Of a stretch of 44,823 nucleotides of DNA, positions 23,808 through 32,836 are shown one piece after another. A model generated the notes under the pieces. It searched no databases. It was not told where the DNA came from and worked only from the letters and a program-made list of their open reading frames with translations. The stretch is from assembly GCA_964391885.1 (NCBI GenBank), contig CAYMNU010000074.1, positions 1 to 44,823 of the forward strand. The letters are read 5' to 3'. A program made the translations under genes and the position numbers. Source of the stretch: CAYMNU01 sp964391885 (GTDB taxonomy: Archaea; Altiarchaeota; Altiarchaeia; JAFGQM01). Numbering within the stretch: position 1 is the stretch's first letter; every line of letters starts with the position of its first letter.

Positions 23808-24207
23808 TGAGTATCCAGCGGTCGCACTGGGCCCCGGCTTCAACCATGAAGTCCTTAGTCTTCTCGTCGATAACATAGCAGGTCGTGAACTGGTGCTCCG
23901 TGTCATTAATTCCGGGAATACTTGTATCCGGGGGCGCTGGCGCCGCAGGCTGCATCAGTAAAAAGAATATGGCAAGCAGAGAGGCTATGAGTATAATTGC
24001 TGCTGCAGCCCACCCCGGGTCGATGCGTTTCTTTCTCTGGGCCCTTCTGACAGTTCTCCTTCTGTCTACTCCCTGTATGACTTTTTGGATATCTTCCTCA
24101 GAATAACCTGAACCCACCATGGCGCTCTTCAGAGAGCCAAGGCTTCTTCCATCTCGCAGGCCCGCCTCGACAGCCTCAGACATCCTTTTTATCTCAAGGG
24201 CTTCCAT
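23794..24207 (-). CDS. Single-pass membrane protein, unknown
   Basis: The 137-residue protein has an N-terminal helical region, about 1-50 (GLRDGRSLGSLKSAMVGSGYSEEDIQKVIQGV), reminiscent of a small UBA-like helical bundle. A basic stretch RRRTVRRAQRKKR comes before one transmembrane helix at about 68-88, followed by a Pro-rich linker and an outer domain of about 45 residues with two Cys (TTCYVIDEK, AQCDRWI) that could pair. The positive-inside rule puts the N-terminus in the cytoplasm. The family is not recognised. Its 3' end overlaps trpF by 14 nt on the opposite strand. Confidence 0.7.
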   Translation of the reverse strand: MEALEIKRMSEAVEAGLRDGRSLGSLKSAMVGSGYSEEDIQKVIQGVDRRRTVRRAQRKKRIDPGWAAAAIILIASLLAIFFLLMQPAAPAPPDTSIPGINDTEHQFTTCYVIDEKTKDFMVEAGAQCDRWILIKEI

Positions 24208-24290
24208 TGCCCTATTATATGTGCGAGGTTAAAAAATAGTTCACGGCCAAACTCCTCATTTGTTTTTATTTCTCTAGCCTTTATTATCTC

Positions 24291-24809
24291 ATGAATTCCC
24301 TGACGAAGGCAGAACTCTTGATGGGTGGTTTTATATTGTTGGTAATTGGCTCATTTATTTTAGATTTACTCCTTATTTTGCCTGCTTTAATACTATTCGC
24401 CCTCCAGGTGATGATATTCCGCGGCGAGCTCAAGAAGGAGTATCCTGAAGATTGGGCGAAATATTCCTTAGTATTTCTTGTTTATGAGGTAATGCTAATC
24501 TCCCTGGTCTTTTTCATGGTATCATCTTCATCATTCGGCCTTGCGTTCATAAATCAGGTTTTTATCGCAGCCTTGTTTGTCATAGCGGTCACCATAGCCC
24601 TCCGCTTCCTTGCTGCCAGGAGGCATTGCTACGGTACAGTGATTTTCTCAACAAAGGGCTGGGTCGGCGTCAGCGTCAAGCCGGACCTTTTTACAAAGGT
24701 CAGGGAGGCTAATTACGCTGTCGAGAACCCCCTGGGGATTAAGGTTTCCAAGGGCGAGCGTGTGAAGCTTAGGGCGCGGAAGCAGGCAGTATATGAGCTG
24801 ATAAAATGA
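24291..24809 (+). CDS. Multi-helix membrane protein with soluble C-terminal domain
   Basis: This 172-residue protein has four hydrophobic segments (about 10-44 as two helices, 58-80 and 87-108). A soluble part of about 60 residues with a beta-strand pattern follows (GTVIFSTKGWVGVSVKPDL...KGERVKLRARKQAVYELIK), recalling the small beta-barrel of NfeD-like or RNA-binding folds. I am not certain of the family. It begins a three-gene unit, overlapping the next gene by 4 nt, that ends with a prepilin peptidase, so a role at the cell envelope is likely. Confidence 0.7.
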   Translation: MNSLTKAELLMGGFILLVIGSFILDLLLILPALILFALQVMIFRGELKKEYPEDWAKYSLVFLVYEVMLISLVFFMVSSSSFGLAFINQVFIAALFVIAVTIALRFLAARRHCYGTVIFSTKGWVGVSVKPDLFTKVREANYAVENPLGIKVSKGERVKLRARKQAVYELIK

Positions 24810-25168
24810 CGCCCTTTTTTAGTATTGGCAAAAGTTCAGGATGTTATGTGGTCTCAAAAACACTATACGAAGCCAAGAAGGCTGACAATAGCCTATATTC
24901 CCTTGAGCGGCTGCTCTCGCCCGGGGGCTCGGCCAAGCTTTGCACAGTTTTCAGCTGCCCGGAACCGTTCATAACCTCTGTACTCCCAGATAAGAAAGAA
25001 GAGGGCCGTGCCGAGAAGCTCATATCCGAGCTTACGGTTTCCCGTGACCGGGCCTTGGAGTTGAGCCTTGCGAAGGGGCTGGGCTGCCCTATTGCCCTAA
25101 GCAACAAGGAAGTATGGCTGATTAACGCTGCAAAGAAGAAGGGCATAAGGGTAAAGGTGGTCAAATGA
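24806..25168 (+). CDS. Unknown small protein between membrane protein and prepilin peptidase
   Basis: The 120-residue product has 4-nt overlaps with both neighbours, which supports it as a real gene. It has no transmembrane helix. The last third (ALSLAKGLGCPIALSNKEVW..., KKKGIRVKVV) has the rhythm of a PIN-type or Rossmann-like C-terminal half, but the acidic catalytic residues of PIN nucleases are not evident. The family is not recognised. The cotranslation signal links it to its membrane neighbours. Confidence 0.65.
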   Translation: MTPFFSIGKSSGCYVVSKTLYEAKKADNSLYSLERLLSPGGSAKLCTVFSCPEPFITSVLPDKKEEGRAEKLISELTVSRDRALELSLAKGLGCPIALSNKEVWLINAAKKKGIRVKVVK

Positions 25169-26028
25169 TAGAGCTTGCGAACCTCACACTATTCCTGATT
25201 GCGCTGGGTTTCTCCTCAGTGGCTTCATACTTTGACCTTAAGACTGGTGAAATCCCTGACAAATTCACGCTAGGGCTTGTAGTAGTTGCGCTTGCAATAA
25301 GGGCATTGTTTGCGCCGTCGCTGGGCTGGGAATACCTTCTGGACGGGGCCTTGGTGGGTGCTATCCTATTCGGGTTCGGGGCCCTGCTTTTCTACACTGG
25401 TGGCTGGGGCGGCGGAGACGCCAAGCTAATATCTGGCATAGGCGCTGCGCTCGGCGGCTTAATCGCGCCGTCGATAATAGATGCCGGACTGGGCCTCTTC
25501 CCGCCTTTCTTTGGCATATTCATAGCGCTTTCGATAGTTGCCATACCCTACTCGCTGGGCTATGCTCTTATCCTTGCGGCGAGGAAGCCTGAAGTATTTT
25601 CCTTGATTAGAAAAAGAATCTGCAAGAACTGGATGATCTTTGCAATGGCTGCCGCAGCGTCGATGGCTGCGTTTATAATCTTCCCGCTTCGTTCGCCCCT
25701 ATCCTTAATCATCTCAGCTTTTCCTGTATTATTTTACTTCATAATCATCTTTTCGAGGAGCGTAGAGGAGACTGCCATGCAGAAAGAAGTTGGCAAAAAA
25801 GAGCTCAGGGAGGGCGACATGGTGGCCGAGGATATAATAATCAAGGGAAAGAAAATCGCAAGCAAGAGGGACATGGACGGCTTGTCGAAGGAGGCGCTGG
25901 CCACGATATTACAAGCAAAGGAAATAAAGAACGTAAGGATAAAATGGGGCATACGCTTCGCGCCCGCATTTCCCCTCGCCCTGCTCATATGCCCTTTCTG
26001 GGCATCGCTGGTGCTTGCGTTTATATGA
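25165..26028 (+). CDS. A24-family prepilin/prearchaellin peptidase
   Basis: This 287-residue membrane aspartic protease removes class III signal peptides from archaellins and type IV pilin-like proteins. The first catalytic Asp is D24 in SYFDLKTGEIPDK, and the GxGD motif with the second is at 82-85 (TGGWGGGDAKL). Several transmembrane helices follow, then a soluble segment of about 75 residues (KELREGDMVAEDIIIKG...) and a C-terminal hydrophobic helix. The layout matches archaeal FlaK/EppA-type enzymes. No pilin or archaellin gene is visible in the window, so its substrates lie elsewhere. Confidence 0.9.
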   Translation: MIELANLTLFLIALGFSSVASYFDLKTGEIPDKFTLGLVVVALAIRALFAPSLGWEYLLDGALVGAILFGFGALLFYTGGWGGGDAKLISGIGAALGGLIAPSIIDAGLGLFPPFFGIFIALSIVAIPYSLGYALILAARKPEVFSLIRKRICKNWMIFAMAAAASMAAFIIFPLRSPLSLIISAFPVLFYFIIIFSRSVEETAMQKEVGKKELREGDMVAEDIIIKGKKIASKRDMDGLSKEALATILQAKEIKNVRIKWGIRFAPAFPLALLICPFWASLVLAFI

Positions 26029-26060
26029 ATTGACCTTTCGAAATTCCTTTGCCGTTTAAG

Positions 26061-26072
26061 CTAGTATACTAG
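26061..26072. promoter_or_regulatory. 12-bp palindrome next to TATA-like box
   Basis: CTAGTATACTAG is a perfect palindrome and is followed at once by TATAAATT (26073-26080). It lies 74-85 nt upstream of the ATG at 26146 in the gap between the prepilin peptidase and the first surface protein gene. It could be an operator that overlaps a promoter. Confidence 0.4.
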
Positions 26073-26145
26073 TATAAATTACACCCGGCCCTAAAACTTG
26101 CTTCACGGAATCCTGATTTTTTATTCACCCCTCTATAATATCTAT

Positions 26146-28023
26146 ATGCCTGTATACCGCTCGTTTGAAGACGGCTGCTGGAAGCTCCTCACAGGACTCC
26201 GCATGGATTCTTTCTTTGATGAGCACGGCATCCCTCCTGTTATATTGCCCCTCCTTTTATTCATGGCGCTGGCTTTGATAATTTTTACCATCCCTTCATT
26301 TAGTAGCACAATCCCTCCGATGGATTCCTGCGGCGACGGTATCTGCGACCCTGAAATCGGCGAGAACATACTTACTTGTCCTCAGGATTGCACCCGCAAC
26401 TACGGCGATTTGAAAGACCTGAAGGTTGAGGTTTTGGGGGACTTAAAAAGCATAATAAAGATAACCGTCACCGATGAAAACAACAACCTTCTACAGACGG
26501 AGATAGGCCGCGTAGACTCGATACTTTTGGAAGGTCTGACTGCCGGATGGGCCCGCGCCTCAGCAACGAATCCCCTGAATTCTGAAACCATAAGCTCAGA
26601 GCTGACAGAGCTGGTCGGCCCGCTCACTATCATAACTCTGGGACTCCCCCCGAATTTCTTTAAGCGGGGCGCCACTAGTGACCTTAGCGTTCCCCTTGAG
26701 GATTTTATACCTACTTACGTTGAGATACGCGATACTGATGGTAACCTACTGGACATCCAGTACCTATCCTCATTGGATGACCTTAACCTGACAAACGGAA
26801 GTTTAATCTACCTTCAAACTGAGCACTCCAATGATACGTGGGTATCAACTATATTAAATGGATCTATAAGCAACCAGAGTATCATGATGTCTCCTTTGGT
26901 CGATGACTTGGATGTGCTGAACTGCTCTGATAGTACTCCTGCGGGCTACTGCTCTCTCGAGCCGCCTTATTATTGCAGTGCATCCGCCACCCTCATTGAA
27001 AACTGCGCATGGTGTGGATGCCCTGCTGGCGAAGAATGCATGGAAAGCGGCAGCTGCAACATTCCGTCGGTTCCCACTCCCTCGGGGGAGCTTAATTGCA
27101 TTAATATACCTGGTGATTTAGACGGGGACGGGGTTATAACGATAAATGACATCGCCCATCTCACAAGAATGATCGACGAGATTTCTTCAAGAGGTTTCTC
27201 CCAAGAAGCTGCGGATAATATAATCTGCGCTGATGCCAATTCCGATGGCCATCTTACTCTGGAGGATTTAGAATGCCTCAATAAAGTATTGGATGGTGCA
27301 TACACTTCAGTATCACAGTGCCCGGCTTGCAACCCTTCTTCGGTGCTGGAAATATGCAATGATGGTGTAGATAACAACTGCGACGGCCAAACAGACCGGG
27401 ATACCTACAATCTTGCAGAGGGCCGCTATTATGGATTCCCCTCTAATCCGGAAGATATCTGCTCATGCATCTCGCTGACTCCCTGTGATATGATTAGGGT
27501 AAACAGCGAATTCTCAGATCCTGCGGATGAGTCTTCTATACAGAGGTGCATGTCACTAAGCGGCAGTGATGGCGGACAATACCGCTGGTATTCTTATCGT
27601 GATTGGCGATGTGATCCTGGTAAAAACGGCTGGACATTGATGTGCGATGGCAAGTCCTATGTATGCAGTTCGCTTTACGACTGGTGGTCCTGGAGGGATT
27701 CAGGCAATAATATCTATGGCAACCTGACCTGGGTTAAAAAGGCGGGAGATAACACCGCATGCAATCCTATCGATGGCGGTATAAATTGCCCCCATTCAGG
27801 CAACTGCGATTTTGCAAGCCCAGGATTTTTCAACATCGTGCGCGGTCGCGATTCAGGGGAGGGCTGGGCTGCAGAATGCTCAATGAGGCCAGAGAACTGC
27901 GAGTGCAGGTGCAACCGGGATAAATTATACTGCGCAGACAGCACCAATACCACACCCCAGCAAAGCTGCTGGGTGCCTTCAGGAGACTACCTTTGCTCTG
28001 CATATTCTCATCTTGTTTTTTGA
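26146..28023 (+). CDS. Anchored surface protein, Cys-rich with dockerin-like and MopE-like motifs
   Basis: The ATG at 26146 gives 625 residues. A TTG at 26098 would add 16, but the chosen start aligns with the paralogue at 28133. A short amphipathic segment (CWKLLTGLRMDSFFDEHG) precedes IPPVILPLLL and a transmembrane helix at about 30-50, placing the rest outside. Next comes CGDGICDP at 62-69 with a following CPQDC. A beta-rich region with possible N-glycosylation sites (NLTNGS, NGSISNQS) follows. An EF-hand pair (DLDGDGVITIND 324-335; DANSDGHLTLED 363-374) is spaced as in type I dockerins. The MopE-type motif ICNDGVDNNCDGQTD lies at 403-417, and a Cys/Trp-rich C-terminus completes the protein. 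Role inferred: calcium-stabilised surface structure or adhesion. Confidence 0.8.
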   Translation: MPVYRSFEDGCWKLLTGLRMDSFFDEHGIPPVILPLLLFMALALIIFTIPSFSSTIPPMDSCGDGICDPEIGENILTCPQDCTRNYGDLKDLKVEVLGDLKSIIKITVTDENNNLLQTEIGRVDSILLEGLTAGWARASATNPLNSETISSELTELVGPLTIITLGLPPNFFKRGATSDLSVPLEDFIPTYVEIRDTDGNLLDIQYLSSLDDLNLTNGSLIYLQTEHSNDTWVSTILNGSISNQSIMMSPLVDDLDVLNCSDSTPAGYCSLEPPYYCSASATLIENCAWCGCPAGEECMESGSCNIPSVPTPSGELNCINIPGDLDGDGVITINDIAHLTRMIDEISSRGFSQEAADNIICADANSDGHLTLEDLECLNKVLDGAYTSVSQCPACNPSSVLEICNDGVDNNCDGQTDRDTYNLAEGRYYGFPSNPEDICSCISLTPCDMIRVNSEFSDPADESSIQRCMSLSGSDGGQYRWYSYRDWRCDPGKNGWTLMCDGKSYVCSSLYDWWSWRDSGNNIYGNLTWVKKAGDNTACNPIDGGINCPHSGNCDFASPGFFNIVRGRDSGEGWAAECSMRPENCECRCNRDKLYCADSTNTTPQQSCWVPSGDYLCSAYSHLVF

Positions 28024-28103
28024 TTACACGATAAAGCGAGCTCTTGCCTTATGGCGAGTATCGATTATACTAATAGATAATAAATGAGAACAGACCTAAT
28101 ATA

Positions 28104-28110
28104 GTTTTTA
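28104..28110 (+). promoter_or_regulatory. TATA-like box of the large surface protein gene
   Basis: GTTTTTA is centred about 26 nt before the ATG at 28133, which implies a leaderless mRNA separate from that of the preceding gene. Confidence 0.4.
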
Positions 28111-28132
28111 TTCCTGCCCCCATAATCATCTC

Positions 28133-31100
28133 ATGCAGTTTACTGAATTTTCTTGGAGCCTGGCCGAGTCGCTTAAGCTAGACGGGTTTCTCGAAAAGTA
28201 TAATATCCCTCCAATAGTAATTCCCCTATTGTTCATACTATTGGCCGCTCTTTTGATATTCTTTTTTCTGGCTGCCCCCTCCGAAGAAGCCCTTCCGGGC
28301 TTCTGCGGCGACGGCATCTGCGACCCTTTGCAGAATGAGACGATAATCTCCTGTCCAGAGGATTGTATTGTGGAAGCGCCCGAGCTAAAAACGGTCAGCG
28401 TTGAGATATTGGGGGATTTAGAAAGCCGCGTCGACGTTCTCCTGGAAAACCGCGACAGACAGCTTGTCGATTCCATGGGTGGGACCTCATCACCTTTTAT
28501 ATTCACTAGGCTTGATGAACTCCAGGTGATGGCGACCGTTGTAAATAGGCTAAATGGAAAATCCATTTCCTCGGACTTCATAAACCTCGATATTGATGAT
28601 AGCATCCTGATAGGGCTCCCTCCTGGTTTCTTTGATTCTATGCCGGAAGGCGTTGATGAAAAAGCGGTACTTAAGCTAATTGTAAAGGATTCGGAAAGCG
28701 GCGTACTATTGCCGTCAACGGCAACCATCTCCATACCCAGCGGAAGCTCGAGAATACACGTAATGTCGAGGAGTCTCGCAGGTGCCGATTACATAACCCT
28801 GTCTGCAAACCAGTGGTACGCGGTCAGTGTTGAATCGCCAGGATATCACCCGAAAGACATGATTTCCAATCCCATATATCTTGACTCGGGTTCGGAGCGC
28901 GAGCTCATAGTATTACTTGAACCCATGGCTTTTGAGGAACCCTATCTTCTCAGAGTCTGCACGGACGGGCTCAGCGGCTTCATCAAGATACATTCTCTTG
29001 AGGGCATAGAGCTAGGATCGCAGGCACTGGAAGACTCTTGCACTGAGTTCGAGCTTCTCCCTCAAACACTTGTCATCTCCACGCAGGGGCTTCCCGAAGG
29101 CTGCATGGCAACTAGCAGGGAATTCCAGCTCTCATCTGATGCAGAGCTGATGCTCAACATAAGCTGCGGCCAAGCCGGCAGGGTCCGCGTCAGGGCAATG
29201 GACGACGGTAATATCCTCACACAGGATGCCTCCATAAGTGCGTTCCATTCCAACGGCGACCGCATACCCGGGATGGCAAGTTCCACTCTCTCAATGGGCT
29301 CGGAAGGCTATACGGAATATATATCCGCCCTGGGTGGTGTCTACTTCGTTGTTGCGAACCTCGAAGGATACCGCACCTATACCTCCCCTACCTATGAAAT
29401 ACTTGCCAACGAAGAGCGCTCGATTACACTTGAGCTGCAGCCATTGCCTTCATCAGGCCAAGACTTCACGTTCAGCGGAATAGTGATACCCTCGCCTGTA
29501 AAATCAGGTTCCCAGTTCTCGGTCAGCGTTGCACGTGTTGTTTACGGCCAAACAGATATCACGGAATTCGCCGAAATCGGAGCCAACTTCAGCGATGTGG
29601 GCATAGAGCTGGCCGGAGAGCCCTGTCGCACTATAAATGACAGCATAGCATGGAGAGCGATATGCACGGCCCCAATAGCTCCCGGAGACTATGATCTAGT
29701 TTTCACAGCCTCCTATGACGGCAGGCGCGGCTCTGAGGTCAGGAGCTTGAAAGTCTTGGATGAAGGCAGCCCTTACCTTTTCGAGCTCATTCCTTATCCC
29801 TCGTTTAGCAGGCAGCCCCCAATACTGCTGGAGTTTGATATTCTCTTTAACTCTAGTCCACTGGACTCTCCCAGTGATAGCGCAGTCGGCGTTCATTATT
29901 TGGACGGGGGCATAACTCTCGACATGCGTCCGCAATTACAGGGCTCCGGGGGCGCATACTCTATAACAATAAACTCTCCTTTCCCAGGCAAGCATCTTGC
30001 CGAACTCTATCTCCAAAAGGTGGTTGCCGGTTCTATATACGAACAAAACTTTAGCATAGAATTCGTCTCAGAGCCCTCATCTCTACTGCTCTCTTCGCAG
30101 CAAGTAATTAATCCAAGAATTCTTGAGCCCGGTGAGCGTTTTTCAGTCTATGTTTCCATAACCTATGCCAATCAGCCAGTAGCAGGGCTCTCAAATGTCT
30201 ATGCTATTATAGGTGGGCAGCGGGCGAGGCTGACTTGGGATCCGCAAGCGCAGGCATATTTTAGGCATTATTCAGGTATGGGTTCCGAGGGCATATATCC
30301 TGCAAAGTTTGAAATAGGCTACCAAGAATTGGGCATTATGAACTTCTATGTCATAGACAGCTCAAAAAGCCGCTCAGACGAGTGTAACATAAATGCATGC
30401 GGCACAAGGCCTGAGGTCAGAGAATGCGTCCAGAAGCATAGGCAAGAGTCGTTCTATTCGCAGGCTGATACGGTAGCATGCATCGAACTCGGGTGGCCAA
30501 TTAGCGGTACTGCAAGCATTGACCATTGCCTCTCAATTACAGGCAACCGAGGCGACTGGAACAACGATTGCAGCATAAGTCAGGTTGACATAAGCGCCAT
30601 GAGTGACTTTATAAACCGCGTTCCCGACCGTGTCGAGCGGAACTCCTACTTGGGCTGCGGGGACATGGACAGGGATGGGGATGTTGACAATGCAGACCTG
30701 GAATGTCTCATAAATGTCCGTTCAGGCAAGTGGATAGGCGACACCGGAGACGGCAGTTGCGAGACAGCGATGACCGGCGGATTCTGCTTTGACATAACAT
30801 TGGGCATACCCGGCGATTTTAACGGCGACGGGATTTTTGACAGCGAGGACCTTGCGATAATGTGGCAGATAAAGAATGCGGCGGCATCGGGTGTGATTCC
30901 GCCCCAGGAGCTGATCGATGTTGCGGATTTTAACGGCGACAGGCGGATAACGCAAAGCGATCTGGATTGCATGGCATCAATCGCAGATGGTTTGGAAATA
31001 CCCATTTCCTGCCTCAAAGTATACAATTTTGGATGTCCCGATATCACATCACCATATTTCCTTAGGGGCGATTTGAATCAAGATACTGCCCTAACTGAAG

Positions 31101-32473
31101 TAGACCTTTTACTGCTTGGGTGGCTAGTCTCGGGCAGAGTCATTGTTTCTGATGTATTCGAATGCGCAGACGTGAATGACGACTGGGTTGTAACAGAAGA
31201 TGACTATAACTGCCTCGAGGCACAGCTCGATAGCGACTACGTGAGAATGGAACAGTACTGCAGCCCATGCTTCCTTGAGATGCAGAAACTAGGCAGGTAT
31301 GGTGCAGAGATATGCAACGACGGTCTTGACAATAACTGTAATGGCCGCACCGATGAATCATGCCACTGCGATGCATCACAATCCTGCTCGCGTCTTTGGG
31401 ATTCAGACGGGCTTTACACTACGAATGACTTTAAGCTTTGCAGGAGCTTTGGGTGGAGAGAATGGTCCCCTCAATCATCTTCTCAATCATCCGGCAGTGG
31501 TTGGGGCTGGTATACTAATGAAGAGATACAAGGAGCTTGCGGTGGCTCAGGCGACTGGGGCCGGATACAGTATTGCGGAGGCGGTGAGAGGACATGTCTT
31601 TTTACCTATGCAGAAGGTTTTTCTATGGATTTCTCCCTCACAGAGGCATACTTCATAGAACAGCAGCTTCCTGAAGGGACTGACTATGATTCGGCCACAG
31701 ATGAACAGATTGAAGAGATAAGAAATTCAGATGAATATGCGATGGGGATTTTCTGGGCCAATCATTCAAGTTTTGGCTGGGACTTCGCTGAAGGTGTTAT
31801 TGGTCCTTTAGGTGTCCTGCGCAATTGTGGCAGTACTACATCCTGCCCCGAGGGCTGGGTTGAGGTCTCTACACAAGAAGGTGGCTGCTGTGATCGCTGC
31901 AGTTGGTATGACCTACGTTCCAAAAGGTACAGTCAATGTACCCTTTGCCGCTACCAATACGATAACTGCAATTCAGTGTCATGCGGCAACAGCGGAACTC
32001 AGATTCCTGATAGTGGCTGCGGCAGCAACTGGCCTCAAACATACACAGAAGTCTGCCCTGCAGATGGCTGTTATGGTCCAACGACATCTACGAGTAGGGG
32101 TGAGGGCTACTATGACAATAGGTACAACAGATACGTCATCTGGAAGCCCATTTCCGATGCAGACGGCAAGCTGGTTATTTTCCTGGAGGATGCCGTCGGC
32201 AAGAACATAGACAAAGCCATCGTGGCCAAAGACCCAAATGCGCGTTTCGGGATATTGGATGAGGGGAGACGAGTCTCAGATTATAGCGGATGGCCCCACT
32301 TCAGGTTCAATAGGCCCGGGATATACTACGGCACTTGCTACTTAATTATAATCTATGATGAAGAGGGCTTCTACAACAATCCCGTACATGTCCCCTACGG
32401 CAGTAAATACGAGGATGAATATCGCCTAATCTACCATATCCTCACAGGGGCTTCAAGGTATGCTACCCGATGA
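28133..32473 (+). CDS. Very large anchored surface protein, Cys-rich, three dockerin-like pairs, MopE-like motif
   Basis: The 1446-residue protein shares the N-terminal plan of the upstream gene: amphipathic FSWSLAESLKLDGFLEKYN, then IPPIVIPLL and a transmembrane helix (about 25-47), then CGDGICDP at 58-65. About 700 residues of beta-rich, Ig-like or carboxypeptidase-regulatory-like repeats follow (e.g. VANLEGYRTYTSPTYEI). Three EF-hand pairs resemble dockerins: about 806/843 (DWNNDCSIS, DMDRDGDVDNAD), 894/930 (DFNGDGIFDSED, DFNGDRRITQSD) and 979/1012 (DLNQDTALTEVD, DVNDDWVVTEDD). The motif ICNDGLDNNCNGRTD lies near 1060, then a Cys-rich C-terminus. No catalytic domain is recognised. It is probably an extracellular scaffold or adhesin, an inference from composition and topology. 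Confidence 0.8.
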   Translation: MQFTEFSWSLAESLKLDGFLEKYNIPPIVIPLLFILLAALLIFFFLAAPSEEALPGFCGDGICDPLQNETIISCPEDCIVEAPELKTVSVEILGDLESRVDVLLENRDRQLVDSMGGTSSPFIFTRLDELQVMATVVNRLNGKSISSDFINLDIDDSILIGLPPGFFDSMPEGVDEKAVLKLIVKDSESGVLLPSTATISIPSGSSRIHVMSRSLAGADYITLSANQWYAVSVESPGYHPKDMISNPIYLDSGSERELIVLLEPMAFEEPYLLRVCTDGLSGFIKIHSLEGIELGSQALEDSCTEFELLPQTLVISTQGLPEGCMATSREFQLSSDAELMLNISCGQAGRVRVRAMDDGNILTQDASISAFHSNGDRIPGMASSTLSMGSEGYTEYISALGGVYFVVANLEGYRTYTSPTYEILANEERSITLELQPLPSSGQDFTFSGIVIPSPVKSGSQFSVSVARVVYGQTDITEFAEIGANFSDVGIELAGEPCRTINDSIAWRAICTAPIAPGDYDLVFTASYDGRRGSEVRSLKVLDEGSPYLFELIPYPSFSRQPPILLEFDILFNSSPLDSPSDSAVGVHYLDGGITLDMRPQLQGSGGAYSITINSPFPGKHLAELYLQKVVAGSIYEQNFSIEFVSEPSSLLLSSQQVINPRILEPGERFSVYVSITYANQPVAGLSNVYAIIGGQRARLTWDPQAQAYFRHYSGMGSEGIYPAKFEIGYQELGIMNFYVIDSSKSRSDECNINACGTRPEVRECVQKHRQESFYSQADTVACIELGWPISGTASIDHCLSITGNRGDWNNDCSISQVDISAMSDFINRVPDRVERNSYLGCGDMDRDGDVDNADLECLINVRSGKWIGDTGDGSCETAMTGGFCFDITLGIPGDFNGDGIFDSEDLAIMWQIKNAAASGVIPPQELIDVADFNGDRRITQSDLDCMASIADGLEIPISCLKVYNFGCPDITSPYFLRGDLNQDTALTEVDLLLLGWLVSGRVIVSDVFECADVNDDWVVTEDDYNCLEAQLDSDYVRMEQYCSPCFLEMQKLGRYGAEICNDGLDNNCNGRTDESCHCDASQSCSRLWDSDGLYTTNDFKLCRSFGWREWSPQSSSQSSGSGWGWYTNEEIQGACGGSGDWGRIQYCGGGERTCLFTYAEGFSMDFSLTEAYFIEQQLPEGTDYDSATDEQIEEIRNSDEYAMGIFWANHSSFGWDFAEGVIGPLGVLRNCGSTTSCPEGWVEVSTQEGGCCDRCSWYDLRSKRYSQCTLCRYQYDNCNSVSCGNSGTQIPDSGCGSNWPQTYTEVCPADGCYGPTTSTSRGEGYYDNRYNRYVIWKPISDADGKLVIFLEDAVGKNIDKAIVAKDPNARFGILDEGRRVSDYSGWPHFRFNRPGIYYGTCYLIIIYDEEGFYNNPVHVPYGSKYEDEYRLIYHILTGASRYATR

Positions 32474-32474
32474 T

Positions 32475-32807
32475 TCACATACCCTCTAAAGCCTTGAGCA
32501 ATCCTGCCGAGAGCTTCTTCTTGTCTCCGCCTACCGCGTCCTCAATACCACTATCATCTGGGCTTTCAGGCGATTTTGCCATATCTTCTTTTATGGCCTT
32601 CACAATCTGCCCCATTTCATGCTCGCTTGACTTCAACCGCCCCAGAACATAGAGGTAGGATTCTACAAGACCCTCGATGTCGAGTATATGCTTGTCCCTT
32701 CTTTCTGTGAGCTCTTTGACATAAAGGTCGACAAGCTTGTAGGCTATCTCCTTATTATGCTCCCAGTCAGAGTCCTCGATTTTCGGGCTCTCAATCTTTT
32801 TTGCCAT
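32475..32807 (-). CDS. Small helical protein, unknown
   Basis: The 110-residue product is hydrophilic and helical, with a probable coiled coil at about 15-75 (HNKEIAYKLVDLYVKELTERRDKH, ESYLYVLGRLKSSEHEMGQI) and a flexible Pro/Ser/Asp linker. A short amphipathic C-terminal helix (KKLSAGLLKALEGM) completes it. There are no Cys residues, no membrane helix and no known motif. Its stop is 1 nt from the end of the convergent surface protein gene. It may be cotranscribed with the dCMP deaminase gene 29 nt upstream. Confidence 0.65.
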   Translation of the reverse strand: MAKKIESPKIEDSDWEHNKEIAYKLVDLYVKELTERRDKHILDIEGLVESYLYVLGRLKSSEHEMGQIVKAIKEDMAKSPESPDDSGIEDAVGGDKKKLSAGLLKALEGM

Positions 32808-32836
32808 ATTTAATTAAGGCTCATAGCGTAAAAAGC

